Source of the DNA: Flavobacteriaceae bacterium
GTDB taxonomy: Bacteria > Bacteroidota > Bacteroidia > Flavobacteriales > Flavobacteriaceae
Direction of reading: 5' to 3'
Assembly: GCA_030148025.1 (NCBI GenBank)
Contig: JASBUG010000021.1
Location: 18,750-82,749 of the forward strand
Length of the DNA stretch: 64,000 nucleotides
The stretch's first letter is position 1. Every line of letters begins with the position of its first letter. A program made the translations under genes and the position numbers. The notes under the pieces were generated by a model. That model was not told the origin of the DNA, did not search any database, and saw only the letters and a program-made list of their open reading frames with translations. Shown here piece after piece: positions 10,801 through 22,419 of the stretch.

Positions 10801-11120
10801 CCGAAGTTCAACAAGGAGTTAGCTTTAGTGCTTTACACATGGAAAATGAAGATTTCGATGCTACTTCGGGAGTAGATTATACAAATTCAAATAGAAGTAA
10901 ACACACCATTGATATTAAAGAAAAAGATCTTATTCAATTAAATATAGATTTAGGGCAACGTGGTGTTGGTGGTGACGATAGCTGGTATTCTAAACCACAA
11001 GAGCAATATCAATTTAAAAGCAATAAAAACTATAATTACAGCTTTTATTTAATTCCTTTTGAAGGAAAAACAACCAAAGATTTCATAAACTTAAGTAAGA
11101 TTTACAGATATAATAATTAA
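7833..11120 (+). CDS. GH2 beta-galactosidase (LacZ-type, exported)
   Basis: This 1095-residue protein has a cleavable signal peptide (ending THAQ) and the full LacZ-like layout: N-terminal sugar-binding domain, Ig-like domain, TIM barrel, a further beta domain and a C-terminal small-chain-like domain (with FWRAVTDND and YYGRGPWENYQDRK). The acid/base Glu495 lies in WSMGNEGG and the nucleophile Glu568 in [11 protein letters not shown], so the catalytic pair is intact. It hydrolyses terminal beta-linked galactose. Unlike the second GH2 at 14171 it is not a lipoprotein, suggesting periplasmic action. Its ATG overlaps the preceding stop by one base. Confidence 0.95.
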   Translation: MKQLIILYSLLPCLTLTHAQQKDPTLDYQYYIENEHVISENKLPAHASFTSYFSEETRVSGKPKYVKSLNGFWKFNWVKNPKERPTTFMESKFDASNWDNIKVPSNWEVEGYGIPIYVNHQYEFADYKAPVANDMEFIDRIYPKNPGDVPNDYNPVGSYIKEFTLNKDWKDKEIILHIGAMKSGGFVWVNGNYIGYSQGSKLPAEFNISKALKTGKNTIALQIFRWTDGSYLECQDFWRISGIERDVFIYAQPKIRIQDFEVTSVLDESYKNGVLNLEVSLENHLNKQKGITIYYAISDSKGTQINSSKNTIDLERSASGKTSFQATLPNIKQWSAEHPNLYNLLIETRDSKGKLIEATTTKIGFRSIEIKNGLLLINGRRITLKGVNAQETDPETGHIMSEELILKDIKLWKENNINAVRLSHYPRGRRFYELCDIYGIYVVDEANIESHGMYYGKYSLAKKPNWEKAHVDRMLRMVKRDRNHPSVIIWSMGNEGGNGVNFFSGYDAIKANDNTKRPVQYERPYKDYDGSLYDMDANTDIIVPQYPSPKRFEEIGRSKTDRPFIPSEYAHAMGNSTGNFQDYWDIIEQYDNLQGGFIWDWVDQSIWKTNKKGQRYYAYGGDYGNNMPTDNTFLNNGIVFPDRTPQPALYEVKKAHEYINFKHKGINKHNELRVLVENLYDFTNLDQFEFKAYIKADGEILKTIDIEDISVETQTGKLIRLPLKNVTFKENTEYFVELSATTKSAWGILPKGHKVAREQLFLSRKFTKKSTETGSGSELSIKKPKDAIIISNNLVEVIFSSKRNRIVSYKFKGKELFKNGKGPKPNFWRAVTDNDFGNRMHEQNIEWKEATINPKTTKTETKTLENGDVVLNITYKLPAVETSFLSIYTVKTNGTIKVENTLNASGYKGDIPRIGMRMQLPKIYNSLTYYGRGPWENYQDRKASAFIDVYTSSVSDQYVPYIRPQDNGYKTDTRWLALSDQANNGLLITTEVQQGVSFSALHMENEDFDATSGVDYTNSNRSKHTIDIKEKDLIQLNIDLGQRGVGGDDSWYSKPQEQYQFKSNKNYNYSFYLIPFEGKTTKDFINLSKIYRYNN

Positions 11121-11122
11121 TT

Positions 11123-14100
11123 GTGAACTACGATCAAATAAAAATATCAATACAACAAGCCGAAGAGATTCTCTTCAAGCTATATAACGTAAAGGGTAAA
11201 GCATCTGCATTACCAGGTGAAGTAGATTTTAATTTTAGAATTAAAATTGAAAATGAAGAAGGTTATATTTTAAAAATATCACGTCCTAATGAAGATGTGA
11301 ACTATCTGGATTTTCAGCAGAAGTTGCTACAATATGTTGAAATAAACGGAACAAATCTCATTGCTCCAAAAGTAATTAAAGACACTAATGATAACTCCAT
11401 TTCTGAAATAACAGACGAACACGGAAACACCCGAAAAGTTCGTTTATTAACTTGGGTTTCTGGTCGTGTTTGGAGTAGTGTTAATCCGCAACTAAACGAT
11501 CTGCGATTTAGTTTAGGTGAACAATGTGGTTTGCTTACCAATGCATTACAAGGTTTCGACCATCCTGAAGCACATCGTGAATTTGAATGGGATGTAGCGC
11601 AATCGCTTTGGACTAAAGACCATATCTCACTATTTGAAGGACAACAAAAAGATATCCTTACCACCTTTCAAAAAAAGTTTGAAGACAAAAAACAATCCTA
11701 CGATCAGCTTAGAAAAGCTGTGGTTCATAATGATGCTAATGACAATAATGTTATTGTATCTTCAGAATTGATTCACCCAAAAGTAAAAGCTGCTATTGAT
11801 TATGGTGATGCTATTCATACACAAATCATAAACGATGTAGCTATTGCATGTGCTTATGCCATTATGGGACATAACGATCCGTTAGATGCAGCTTTATCCA
11901 TTGTAAAAGGATATCATTCTACTTTTCCATTAGAAGAAAAAGAACTAGAACATTTATACAATGTTATTGCGATGCGATTGGTAATTTCGGTTACTAAATC
12001 AGCCATCAATAAAATAAAGGAACCCGATAACGAATATCTTCTAATTAGTGAAAAGCCTGCTTGGGAAGTACTGGAAAAATGGTGCGAAATTAACGAAGAC
12101 TTCGCAACTTATTTCTTTAGAGAAGCTTGTGGATTTACAGCTCATCCTAATGAAGACAAATTCAAATCATGGGCTTCAACACAACAGTTTTCATTAAATA
12201 AATTATTTCCAACAGTAAATAGAACGGAAGCGCATCATATAGATTTAAGCGTGTCTAGTAAGTGGATTGGGCATCAAAAAGATTTTAGTGATTTAGACCT
12301 GTTTCAATTTAAGATTGATAAACTCCAAAAAGAACATCCAGACAAAATCATTTCGGGAGGTTATTTAGAACCTCGTTCTATTTATACTTCTAACGCCTAC
12401 GATAAAATAGGAAATTATGGTCGTGAAAGCAGAACCATTCATTTAGGTGTAGACTTTTGGCTGCCCGAAAACACACCTGTTCATGCAATGTTTGATGGTG
12501 AGGTTGTCACTGCAGTGAACGATGCTGGTGATAAAGAATATGGCGGACTTGTTATTTTAAAACATACTGTTGAAGATTTTGAGTTCTATACGCTTTATGG
12601 CCACAATACTGTTGCTAGTGCGTTAAAACACAAAGTAGGTGATATTATAAAAAAAGGAGAAAAAGTAGCAGAATTAGCCAACTATCCTGAAAACGGTAAT
12701 TGGGCACCTCATCTACATTTTCAGATCATGCTATCGATGTTAAATTATTCAGTCGATTTCCCTGGAGTTGCTTACTACAGCCAACTAAATGTATGGAAAA
12801 GCCTTTGTCCAGATCCAAATTTGTTATTCAAATTAGATACTTTAAATGCATCTAACACTCTCACCAATGAGGATATCATAACATATAGAAAACAGCATTT
12901 AGGTAAAAGTTTAAGCTTACAATATAAAGTTCCTATTAAAATGGTTCGTGGTGCTGGACAATATTTGGTAGATCAATACGGAAGAAGTTATCTAGACACC
13001 GTAAATAATGTAGCCCATGTTGGTCATGAGCATCCAAAAGTAGTCGAAGCTGGTCAACAACAAATGGCTTTAATTAACACTAATTCGCGCTACTTACATG
13101 AAAATATTAATGCTCTTGCAAAAGAACTAATAGACACACTTCCTCCAGAACTTAATGTTCTACACTTTGTGAACTCAGGAAGTGAAGCTAACGAGCTAGC
13201 CATACGTATGGTAAAAGCCAATACAGGTGAACGCGATATTATTGCCAGTGAAGTAGGTTACCATGGCAATGCTAACATGTGTATCGACATCTCATCATAT
13301 AAGTTTGATGGAAAAGGTGGTTCTGGAGCTCCAGAACATACACATATCTTTCCGCTACCTGATAGTTTTAGAGGAAAGTATAGAGGAGAAGATTCTGGTG
13401 AACAATATGCCGAAGAAGTTAAGAAATGTATCGATCAAGTTCATGAAAAAGGTCGCGGTGTTGGTGCATTCATCATAGAACCAATAATTAGTTGTGGCGG
13501 ACAAATAGAATTACCAGAAGGCTTTTTAGCAAAAGCTTATGAATACACTCGTAAAGCTGGAGGTTTATGTATTTCAGACGAAGTTCAAGTTGGCTGTGGT
13601 CGCGTTGGTAAAACTTTTTGGGGCTTCCAATTACATGGTGTTACTCCTGATATTGTTACTATTGGAAAACCTTTAGGTAATGGTCACCCATTAGCTGCTG
13701 TTGCCTGTACCCAAGAAGTAGCAGATAAATTCGCAAATGGCATGGAGTATTTTAACACCTTTGGAGGCAACCCTGTTTCTTGTGCTATTGGTACCGAAGT
13801 GTTAAAAACTGTAAAACGTGAAGGCTTACAACAAAATGCTTTAGAGGTAGGAGAATTTTTAAAAGCTGAATTGACAAAACTGTCTAGGGAATTCCCAATT
13901 ATTGGAAATGTTCGCGGACAAGGACTGTTCTTAGGAATTGAATTAGTCGACAATAACATGAATCCTCTAGCTGCACAAACCGATTATTTAGCAAACAGGA
14001 TGAAAGACCATGGTATATTAATGAGTACAGATGGTCCAGACTATAATGTATTAAAAATAAAACCTCCTATTGTATTTACTAAGGAAAATGCAGAGGAACT

Positions 14101-14155
14101 TATCCTTTATCTCAAAAAGATTCTTGCTGAAGATTTTATGCAATCTTATAATTAA
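11123..14155 (+). CDS. Fused APH-like kinase / M23 peptidase-like / class III aminotransferase-fold phospholyase candidate
   Basis: This 1010-residue protein has three domains. Residues about 1-340 are an aminoglycoside-phosphotransferase-like kinase with catalytic Asp204 in VVHNDANDNN. Residues about 410-570 are an M23/LytM-like domain with intact zinc motifs (His440/Asp444 in HLGVD; His530 and His532 in PHLHF). Residues about 590-1005 are a class III aminotransferase fold with PLP-binding Lys849 in TIGKPLGNG and SGSEANELA. The kinase and aminotransferase parts resemble the human hydroxylysine kinase and phosphohydroxylysine/phosphoethanolamine ammoniophospholyase families, which act in sequence. 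No signal peptide is present, so the peptidase-like domain should be cytoplasmic. The start is GTG, two bases after the first GH2 gene. Substrate is inferred; phosphoethanolamine is the main alternative. Confidence 0.88.
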   Translation: MNYDQIKISIQQAEEILFKLYNVKGKASALPGEVDFNFRIKIENEEGYILKISRPNEDVNYLDFQQKLLQYVEINGTNLIAPKVIKDTNDNSISEITDEHGNTRKVRLLTWVSGRVWSSVNPQLNDLRFSLGEQCGLLTNALQGFDHPEAHREFEWDVAQSLWTKDHISLFEGQQKDILTTFQKKFEDKKQSYDQLRKAVVHNDANDNNVIVSSELIHPKVKAAIDYGDAIHTQIINDVAIACAYAIMGHNDPLDAALSIVKGYHSTFPLEEKELEHLYNVIAMRLVISVTKSAINKIKEPDNEYLLISEKPAWEVLEKWCEINEDFATYFFREACGFTAHPNEDKFKSWASTQQFSLNKLFPTVNRTEAHHIDLSVSSKWIGHQKDFSDLDLFQFKIDKLQKEHPDKIISGGYLEPRSIYTSNAYDKIGNYGRESRTIHLGVDFWLPENTPVHAMFDGEVVTAVNDAGDKEYGGLVILKHTVEDFEFYTLYGHNTVASALKHKVGDIIKKGEKVAELANYPENGNWAPHLHFQIMLSMLNYSVDFPGVAYYSQLNVWKSLCPDPNLLFKLDTLNASNTLTNEDIITYRKQHLGKSLSLQYKVPIKMVRGAGQYLVDQYGRSYLDTVNNVAHVGHEHPKVVEAGQQQMALINTNSRYLHENINALAKELIDTLPPELNVLHFVNSGSEANELAIRMVKANTGERDIIASEVGYHGNANMCIDISSYKFDGKGGSGAPEHTHIFPLPDSFRGKYRGEDSGEQYAEEVKKCIDQVHEKGRGVGAFIIEPIISCGGQIELPEGFLAKAYEYTRKAGGLCISDEVQVGCGRVGKTFWGFQLHGVTPDIVTIGKPLGNGHPLAAVACTQEVADKFANGMEYFNTFGGNPVSCAIGTEVLKTVKREGLQQNALEVGEFLKAELTKLSREFPIIGNVRGQGLFLGIELVDNNMNPLAAQTDYLANRMKDHGILMSTDGPDYNVLKIKPPIVFTKENAEELILYLKKILAEDFMQSYN

Positions 14156-17302
<3,147 letters not shown>

Positions 17303-17306
17303 AATT

Positions 17307-18893
17307 ATGCAAATAATCACATTTTTAGCTTTTACAGCTTTAGTAGCTATTATTTCTTATGTAAAAAGCAAAAAAACAAACGAGTCAACTTCCGACGGCT
17401 ATTTCTTAGGTGGTCGAAGCTTGACAGGAGTTGTTATTGCCGGATCATTATTATTAACCAACCTATCTACTGAGCAAATTGTTGGATTGAATGGTTCTGC
17501 TTTTAAAGATGGTATTTTAGTAATGGCTTGGGAAACTTTAGCAGCCATTGCAATGGTGATTACGGCAATTTTTCTATTGCCAAGATATTTGAAAGGAGGC
17601 TTAACAACCGTACCTCAGTTTTTAGAAAGACGTTATGACAAAACCACAAAAACAATAACCTCTGCTCTATTTTTAAGTGGTTATGCTATTGTGTTGTTAC
17701 CAATAGTACTTTATTCTGGTGCTTTAGCAATAAGCAATATGTTTGAAATACCAGAATTATTAGGAGTTTCAAAAAATGCAGCCTTGTGGATCACTGTATG
17801 GTCTATCGGAATTATTGGTTCTATCTATGCCATTTTTGGAGGTTTAAAAGCTGTTGCCGTATCAGATACAATTAATGCTGTGGGCTTATTAATTGGAGGA
17901 ATGCTAATTCCAATTTTTGGTCTACTAGCTATTGGTGATGGGAGTATTTTTAATGGGATTTCTGTTCTAACTGAATCTCATCCAGAAAAATTTAAATCTA
18001 TGGGAGGTGAAGATTCTTCAATTCCATTTGCTACTTTATTTACTGGAATGATGCTGGTTCAATTATTCTATTGGGGAACTAATCAAGCAATTATACAACG
18101 CGCCTTAGGTGCTAAAAACTTAAAAGAAGGACAAAAAGGATTGTTACTTGCTTCATTTATAAAAGTACTTGGACCTCTTATTGTTGTGCTTCCTGGTATT
18201 ATTGCCTATCATATGTTTAATGGTCAATTAGATAATCCTGATGAAGCTTATCCTATGCTGGTCTCAAAAGTACTACCAACAGCACTTGTTGGTTTTTTCG
18301 CAGCAGTATTATTTGGGGCTATTTTAAGTTCATTTAATTCGGCATTAAATAGTTCGGTTACACTTTTTGGAGTTGATATATACAAATCACATATTAATAA
18401 GGATGCCGATGAAAGAACTACTGTAAAAGCAGGAAAATTATTTGGTGTCATTTTAGCCATAATATCTATGTGTATTGCACCATTGTTAATTTATGCACCA
18501 GATGGATTGTTTGCCTATTTACAAGAAGTAAATGGTATATATAGTATTCCTATTCTTACCATCATTATCGTTGGATATTTAACAAAGTATGTTCCGGCAA
18601 TTGCTGCCAAAATTGGTATTATTTCAGGTTCTGCTTTATACATAATTAGTCAGTTTATTATCAAACCTTATATTGTTGGAAAAGATGATTATCCGCATTT
18701 TTTACATGTAATGGCTATTCTTTTTGTGCTAAATGTTTTGATTATGCTCCTTATTGGAAAATACAAACCGCGCAAAGAAGCTTATGTACAAGAATATACT
18801 AACCAAGTTGAAATAACACCTTGGAAGCATGTTAATAATATTGGGATCGCGATTTGCGTACTTGTTCTAGGAATTTATATTTATTTCGCATAA
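17307..18893 (+). CDS. Sodium/solute symporter (SSS family), likely galactose or related sugar importer
   Basis: This 528-residue integral membrane protein has about 13-14 hydrophobic segments. SSS/SGLT features include LGGRSLTG, the NLSTEQIVGLNG segment of the first helices and YWGTNQAIIQRALGA in the middle. It would couple inward Na+ flow to uptake of a sugar across the inner membrane. It starts four bases after the lipoprotein GH2 stop and ends four bases before galK. That places it as the uptake step between periplasmic galactose release and phosphorylation. The exact substrate is inferred from context. Confidence 0.93.
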   Translation: MQIITFLAFTALVAIISYVKSKKTNESTSDGYFLGGRSLTGVVIAGSLLLTNLSTEQIVGLNGSAFKDGILVMAWETLAAIAMVITAIFLLPRYLKGGLTTVPQFLERRYDKTTKTITSALFLSGYAIVLLPIVLYSGALAISNMFEIPELLGVSKNAALWITVWSIGIIGSIYAIFGGLKAVAVSDTINAVGLLIGGMLIPIFGLLAIGDGSIFNGISVLTESHPEKFKSMGGEDSSIPFATLFTGMMLVQLFYWGTNQAIIQRALGAKNLKEGQKGLLLASFIKVLGPLIVVLPGIIAYHMFNGQLDNPDEAYPMLVSKVLPTALVGFFAAVLFGAILSSFNSALNSSVTLFGVDIYKSHINKDADERTTVKAGKLFGVILAIISMCIAPLLIYAPDGLFAYLQEVNGIYSIPILTIIIVGYLTKYVPAIAAKIGIISGSALYIISQFIIKPYIVGKDDYPHFLHVMAILFVLNVLIMLLIGKYKPRKEAYVQEYTNQVEITPWKHVNNIGIAICVLVLGIYIYFA

Positions 18894-18897
18894 CGGC

Positions 18898-20046
18898 ATG
18901 AATCAAACTCTAATAGAGCGCACCAAAACAGCTTTTAGAAAAAAGTTCGATCAAAACCCTATATTGGTTTTTGCGCCTGGGCGCATTAACCTTATTGGTG
19001 AGCATACCGACTATAATCAAGGTTTCGTATTTCCAGCTGCCATTGATAAAGGAATTGTTGCAGCAGTATCTAAAACCAATGACGATGAATGTATTGCTGT
19101 TGCTTTAGATATTGAAGACAGTTTTAGTTTTCAACTAAATAATCTTCAACCAATTGTAAATGGTGATTGGAAAAATTATGTTGTTGGTGTAGTTGCTGAA
19201 ATTCAAAAGAAAGGCAAAACCATTGAAAACTTTAATCTTGTTTTTAGTGGAGATATTCCTAATGGTGCTGGCTTATCCTCTTCTGCTGCTTTAGAAAACA
19301 GTGTTGTTTTTGCCTTAAACGAATTATTCGATTTAGGTTTTTCAAAAGAAGAAATGATTTTTATATCACAAAAAGCAGAGCATAATTATGTTGGTGTAAA
19401 ATGTGGTATCATGGATCAATATGCTAGCATGTTTGGGCAAGAAAATACTGCTCTAATGCTAGATTGTAAATCATTGGAAGCTATAGAACATACTATCGAT
19501 TTTAAAGATTATACGATTCTACTAATAAATTCAAATGTATCTCATAACCTTGCAGATAGTGCTTACAATGAAAGAAGAACAGTTTGTGAACGCGTATCTA
19601 GAGCCTTAAAAAAGCAAAGTCTGAGAGATGTTTCTATTACTGAACTTGAAGCTAAAAAAACGCTGTTTACCAACAACGACTATTTAAAAGCGCTTTATGT
19701 TCTAGAAGAGAATAAAAGAGTCCATGATGCTTCAAATGCTATTAAAAATAATGACCTAGAATTTTTAGGGCAGTTGTTATTTAAATCTCATGAAGGATTG
19801 AGCAAACAATACGAAGTAAGCTGTGACGAGTTAGATTTTCTAGTAGAAGAAGCTCAAAAAAATGCTCAAATTCTTGGAGCTAGAATGATGGGTGGTGGTT
19901 TTGGTGGTTGTACTATCAATTTAATCAAAAAAGATGCTATATCTCATTTTACTGACCGTATTTCAAAAGCGTATCAAACTACTTTTAATAAAGCATGTTC
20001 TTTTTATCAAGTTAATTTATCAAAAGGAACTCATTTAATAGCTTAG
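18898..20046 (+). CDS. galK: Galactokinase
   Basis: This 382-residue GHMP kinase phosphorylates alpha-galactose at C1 with ATP, the first committed Leloir step. The galactokinase signature GRINLIGEHTDYN is near residue 24, the ATP-binding GHMP motif PNGAGLSSSAALE near residues 121-133, and the third motif GARMMGGGFGGC near the C terminus. Length is standard for the family. It lies between the symporter and galT with almost no spacing. Its stop overlaps a possible GTG start of galT, but the galT ATG six bases later is the better start. Confidence 0.97.
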   Translation: MNQTLIERTKTAFRKKFDQNPILVFAPGRINLIGEHTDYNQGFVFPAAIDKGIVAAVSKTNDDECIAVALDIEDSFSFQLNNLQPIVNGDWKNYVVGVVAEIQKKGKTIENFNLVFSGDIPNGAGLSSSAALENSVVFALNELFDLGFSKEEMIFISQKAEHNYVGVKCGIMDQYASMFGQENTALMLDCKSLEAIEHTIDFKDYTILLINSNVSHNLADSAYNERRTVCERVSRALKKQSLRDVSITELEAKKTLFTNNDYLKALYVLEENKRVHDASNAIKNNDLEFLGQLLFKSHEGLSKQYEVSCDELDFLVEEAQKNAQILGARMMGGGFGGCTINLIKKDAISHFTDRISKAYQTTFNKACSFYQVNLSKGTHLIA

Positions 20047-20051
20047 TGATA

Positions 20052-21083
20052 ATGAATCAAAACCTACAGGATTACTCTCATAAACGTTTTAATGTTCTTA
20101 CTGGAGAATGGGTTTTAGTATCGCCGCATCGCGCTAAACGACCATGGCAAGGACAAGAAGAAACCCTAAACATAGAAAAGCGTCCTAGTCATGACGACAA
20201 CTGCTACTTATGCGCTGGGAACACGAGAGCAAACGGAGAAAAAAATCCTATTTACAACGATGTATTTGTTTTTAATAATGACTTTGCAGCACTTCAAAAA
20301 GACTCTAATACATTTTCTATAAATGACGGTTTATTACAAGCACAAAGCGAACAAGGTATTTGTAAAGTTGTTTGCTTTAGTCCGGATCATTCTAAAAGTT
20401 TAGCTGAAATGAATGTTGATGCTATTACTAAAGTTGTAAATGTATGGCAAAAAGAATATGAGCTTTTAGGAGCTTATAAAAACATCAACTACGTTCAGAT
20501 ATTTGAAAATAAAGGTGCAGTGATGGGCTGTAGTAATCCACATCCTCATGGGCAAATCTGGAGCCAATCTACACTACCAAACGAAGTAATCAAAAAAGAT
20601 AAACAACAAAGGTATTATTTCGAAAACCAAAATAGTAGTTTACTAGGTTCATACATCAATCAAGAATTAGAGCAAAAGGAACGTCTTATTTATGAAAACG
20701 ATGCCTTTGTAGTGCTTGTCCCTTTTTGGGCGGTGTGGCCATTCGAAACTATGATAGTTCCTAAAAAGCATCAACAAAGTATTTCACAAATGTCAGCAGA
20801 GGAAAGTGCTTTATTTGCTGATGCCATTTCAGTAATCACTAGAGTTTACGATCGGGTTTTTAACTGTTCGTTTCCATATTCAAGTGGAATCCATCAAGCG
20901 CCAACAAATGGAAAAATTAACACGCATTGGCATTGGCATATGAGTTTTTACCCGCCTTTATTACGTAGTGCCACTGTAAAAAAATTCATGGTTGGCTATG
21001 AAATGTTTGGAACACCTCAACGTGATATTACTGCTGAAAAAGCTGCCGAACTTTTACGTAAATTAGTGTCTAACTTAAACTAG
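20052..21083 (+). CDS. galT: Galactose-1-phosphate uridylyltransferase
   Basis: This 343-residue HIT-superfamily enzyme exchanges UMP between UDP-glucose and galactose-1-phosphate. The active-site HPH is in SNPHPHGQIW, with the nucleophilic histidine at residue 166 when counted from this ATG, the same number as in E. coli GalT. A zinc site is suggested by CYLC near the N terminus and by the His cluster THWHWHMSFYPP near the C terminus. An in-frame GTG at 20046 is possible but less likely. No galE is in the window, so UDP-glucose 4-epimerase must be encoded elsewhere. Confidence 0.97.
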   Translation: MNQNLQDYSHKRFNVLTGEWVLVSPHRAKRPWQGQEETLNIEKRPSHDDNCYLCAGNTRANGEKNPIYNDVFVFNNDFAALQKDSNTFSINDGLLQAQSEQGICKVVCFSPDHSKSLAEMNVDAITKVVNVWQKEYELLGAYKNINYVQIFENKGAVMGCSNPHPHGQIWSQSTLPNEVIKKDKQQRYYFENQNSSLLGSYINQELEQKERLIYENDAFVVLVPFWAVWPFETMIVPKKHQQSISQMSAEESALFADAISVITRVYDRVFNCSFPYSSGIHQAPTNGKINTHWHWHMSFYPPLLRSATVKKFMVGYEMFGTPQRDITAEKAAELLRKLVSNLN

Positions 21084-21089
21084 TAATTC

Positions 21090-21518
21090 ATGAAAAAAAT
21101 AATCTTTTTAAGTCTTTTAATAAGTATTACATCATGCTCAAAACCTAACGAACAGGAAGATAAAAAGGCTATTATAGAAGTACTTCGCATGCAAGAACAA
21201 AAATGGTCTAATCATGACATTGAAGGCTATATGGAAGGTTATTGGAAAAGTGATTCCTTGAAATTCTATGGCGCTAGTGGATTAACTTATGGGTGGCAAA
21301 AAACATTAGACAATTACAAGAAACGCTATCCTACAAAGGATCATACAGGCACACTAAATTTTAAAGTAAATGATATTACTAGAATTAGTGATGACGCCTA
21401 TTATGTAATGGGCGAATATCATTTAACTCGACCAATCGGAAATGCCAATGGTGTCTTTATGATCATCTTGAAAAAAATTGATGGTAAATGGAAGGTTGTA
21501 GCAGATACATCTTGCTAA
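21090..21518 (+). CDS. NTF2-like (SnoaL/DUF4440-type) lipoprotein of unknown role
   Basis: This 142-residue protein has a lipoprotein signal (ITSC, Cys16). The mature part has the cone-shaped NTF2-like pattern: an initial helix (VLRMQEQKWSNHDIEGYMEGY), a central region with YGWQKTLDNYKKRYP, then antiparallel strands ending in MIILKKIDGKWKVVADTSC. Such domains serve as ketosteroid-isomerase-like enzymes or as binding modules, and the function here is not clear. It begins six bases after galT, so it is probably the last gene of the galactoside operon. Its TAA directly abuts the stop of the convergent STAS gene. Confidence 0.85.
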   Translation: MKKIIFLSLLISITSCSKPNEQEDKKAIIEVLRMQEQKWSNHDIEGYMEGYWKSDSLKFYGASGLTYGWQKTLDNYKKRYPTKDHTGTLNFKVNDITRISDDAYYVMGEYHLTRPIGNANGVFMIILKKIDGKWKVVADTSC

Positions 21519-21797
21519 TTAAGCTGCATCATTCGATTCAAAGTGTTGATATAATTCTTTACAACCCAAACCAATAATAGTCATCTTCTTTTTTTGGGAA
21601 AGAGCTTCATTATGTAAACTTGCTATAGCACGAACACCATCACGATCAATACCTCTTAAACCTTCTATATTTATAGTTAAGTGTTCAAGTTTTTCGAACA
21701 CATTCTTAAATGTATGCTGAAATGTATTAAGGTTTTTTTTGGTAAGATGCCCAACAATCTTGTAGCAATTGTCACAATTTGAAATTTCCAGTACCAT
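21519..21797 (-). CDS. STAS-domain protein (anti-sigma antagonist-like)
   Basis: This 92-residue protein is a single small alpha/beta domain with the strand-helix order of STAS proteins (IVGHLTKKNLNTF, LTINIEGLRGIDRDGVRAI, KKMTIIGLG). The usual phosphorylatable serine position in the DSSG motif is replaced by a DRDG sequence. It may therefore bind a partner without the classical serine switch. It stands alone between two plus-strand genes and has no kinase or sigma factor beside it. The gene is convergent with the NTF2-like gene with no gap. Confidence 0.75.
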   Translation of the reverse strand: MVLEISNCDNCYKIVGHLTKKNLNTFQHTFKNVFEKLEHLTINIEGLRGIDRDGVRAIASLHNEALSQKKKMTIIGLGCKELYQHFESNDAA

Positions 21798-21881
21798 GGT
21801 TAGATGTTAATAATTATAAAAAGCGCTGAAAATCAAATATTTACCAAATATCGCGATTTTTTTTTTAACTAAAAAGCATTT

Positions 21882-21910
21882 TTTGATAAAAGAACTAAAC
21901 ATTAGTTTTG
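21882..21910 (+). promoter_or_regulatory. Candidate promoter of the GNAT acetyltransferase gene
   Basis: TTTG at 21882-21885, a 17-base spacer and TAGTTTTG at 21903-21910 fit the Bacteroidota promoter consensus. The expected transcript starts near 21914-21917, leaving a leader of about 30 bases before the ATG at 21946. This excludes an in-frame TTG at 21883 as the start. Confidence 0.5.
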
Positions 21911-21945
21911 TAATAAGTTCAATACAAACTATTTACCTTTTCATT

Positions 21946-22419
21946 ATGCTTCCAATTGTTAGACTTGCAACATTAGAGGATATCCCTATTTTATTAGAAT
22001 TTGAACAAGGACTTATTAAAGCTGAACGACCAATGGATCCAACTATAAAGGATGGAAACATTAGTTATTACAGTATATCAGATTTTATTAAAAATGACGA
22101 TTCTGATGTTTATGTTGTTGAAATTGATAATTCACTAGTTGCTTCAGGTTATGCTAGAATAAAACCAGACAGACACTACCTTAAACACGATAAAATTGGG
22201 TATTTAGGTTTTATGTTTGTTCCAGAAGAACATCGTGGAAATGGATACAATAAGCTTATAATGGATGCTTTATTAAAATGGTGTAAAGCAAGACACATCT
22301 ATGAAATAAGGTTAGATGTATATGATGTTAATACCTCAGCAATTCGAGCTTATGAAAAAGCAGGATTAAAAAAACATATGATAAATATGCGAATGAATAT
22401 TGAAGATATGGAAATCTAA
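21946..22419 (+). CDS. GNAT-family N-acetyltransferase
   Basis: This 157-residue protein carries one GNAT domain: the N-terminal strand-helix IVRLATLEDIPILLEFE, the central GYLGFMFVPEEHRGNGYNKLIMDALLKW with the acetyl-CoA-binding (R/Q)xxGxG-type loop (HRGNGY), and YDVNTSAIRAYEKAGL at the end. It transfers an acetyl group from acetyl-CoA to an amine of an unknown small molecule or protein. The ATG at 21946 fits the domain start and the promoter at 21882. Its 3' end overlaps the convergent M24 peptidase gene by four bases. Confidence 0.9.
   Translation: MLPIVRLATLEDIPILLEFEQGLIKAERPMDPTIKDGNISYYSISDFIKNDDSDVYVVEIDNSLVASGYARIKPDRHYLKHDKIGYLGFMFVPEEHRGNGYNKLIMDALLKWCKARHIYEIRLDVYDVNTSAIRAYEKAGLKKHMINMRMNIEDMEI

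Noticed and set aside
21883..21945. TTG start adding 21 residues to the GNAT protein
   Set aside because: The extension lies in the promoter region and is not part of the GNAT fold.
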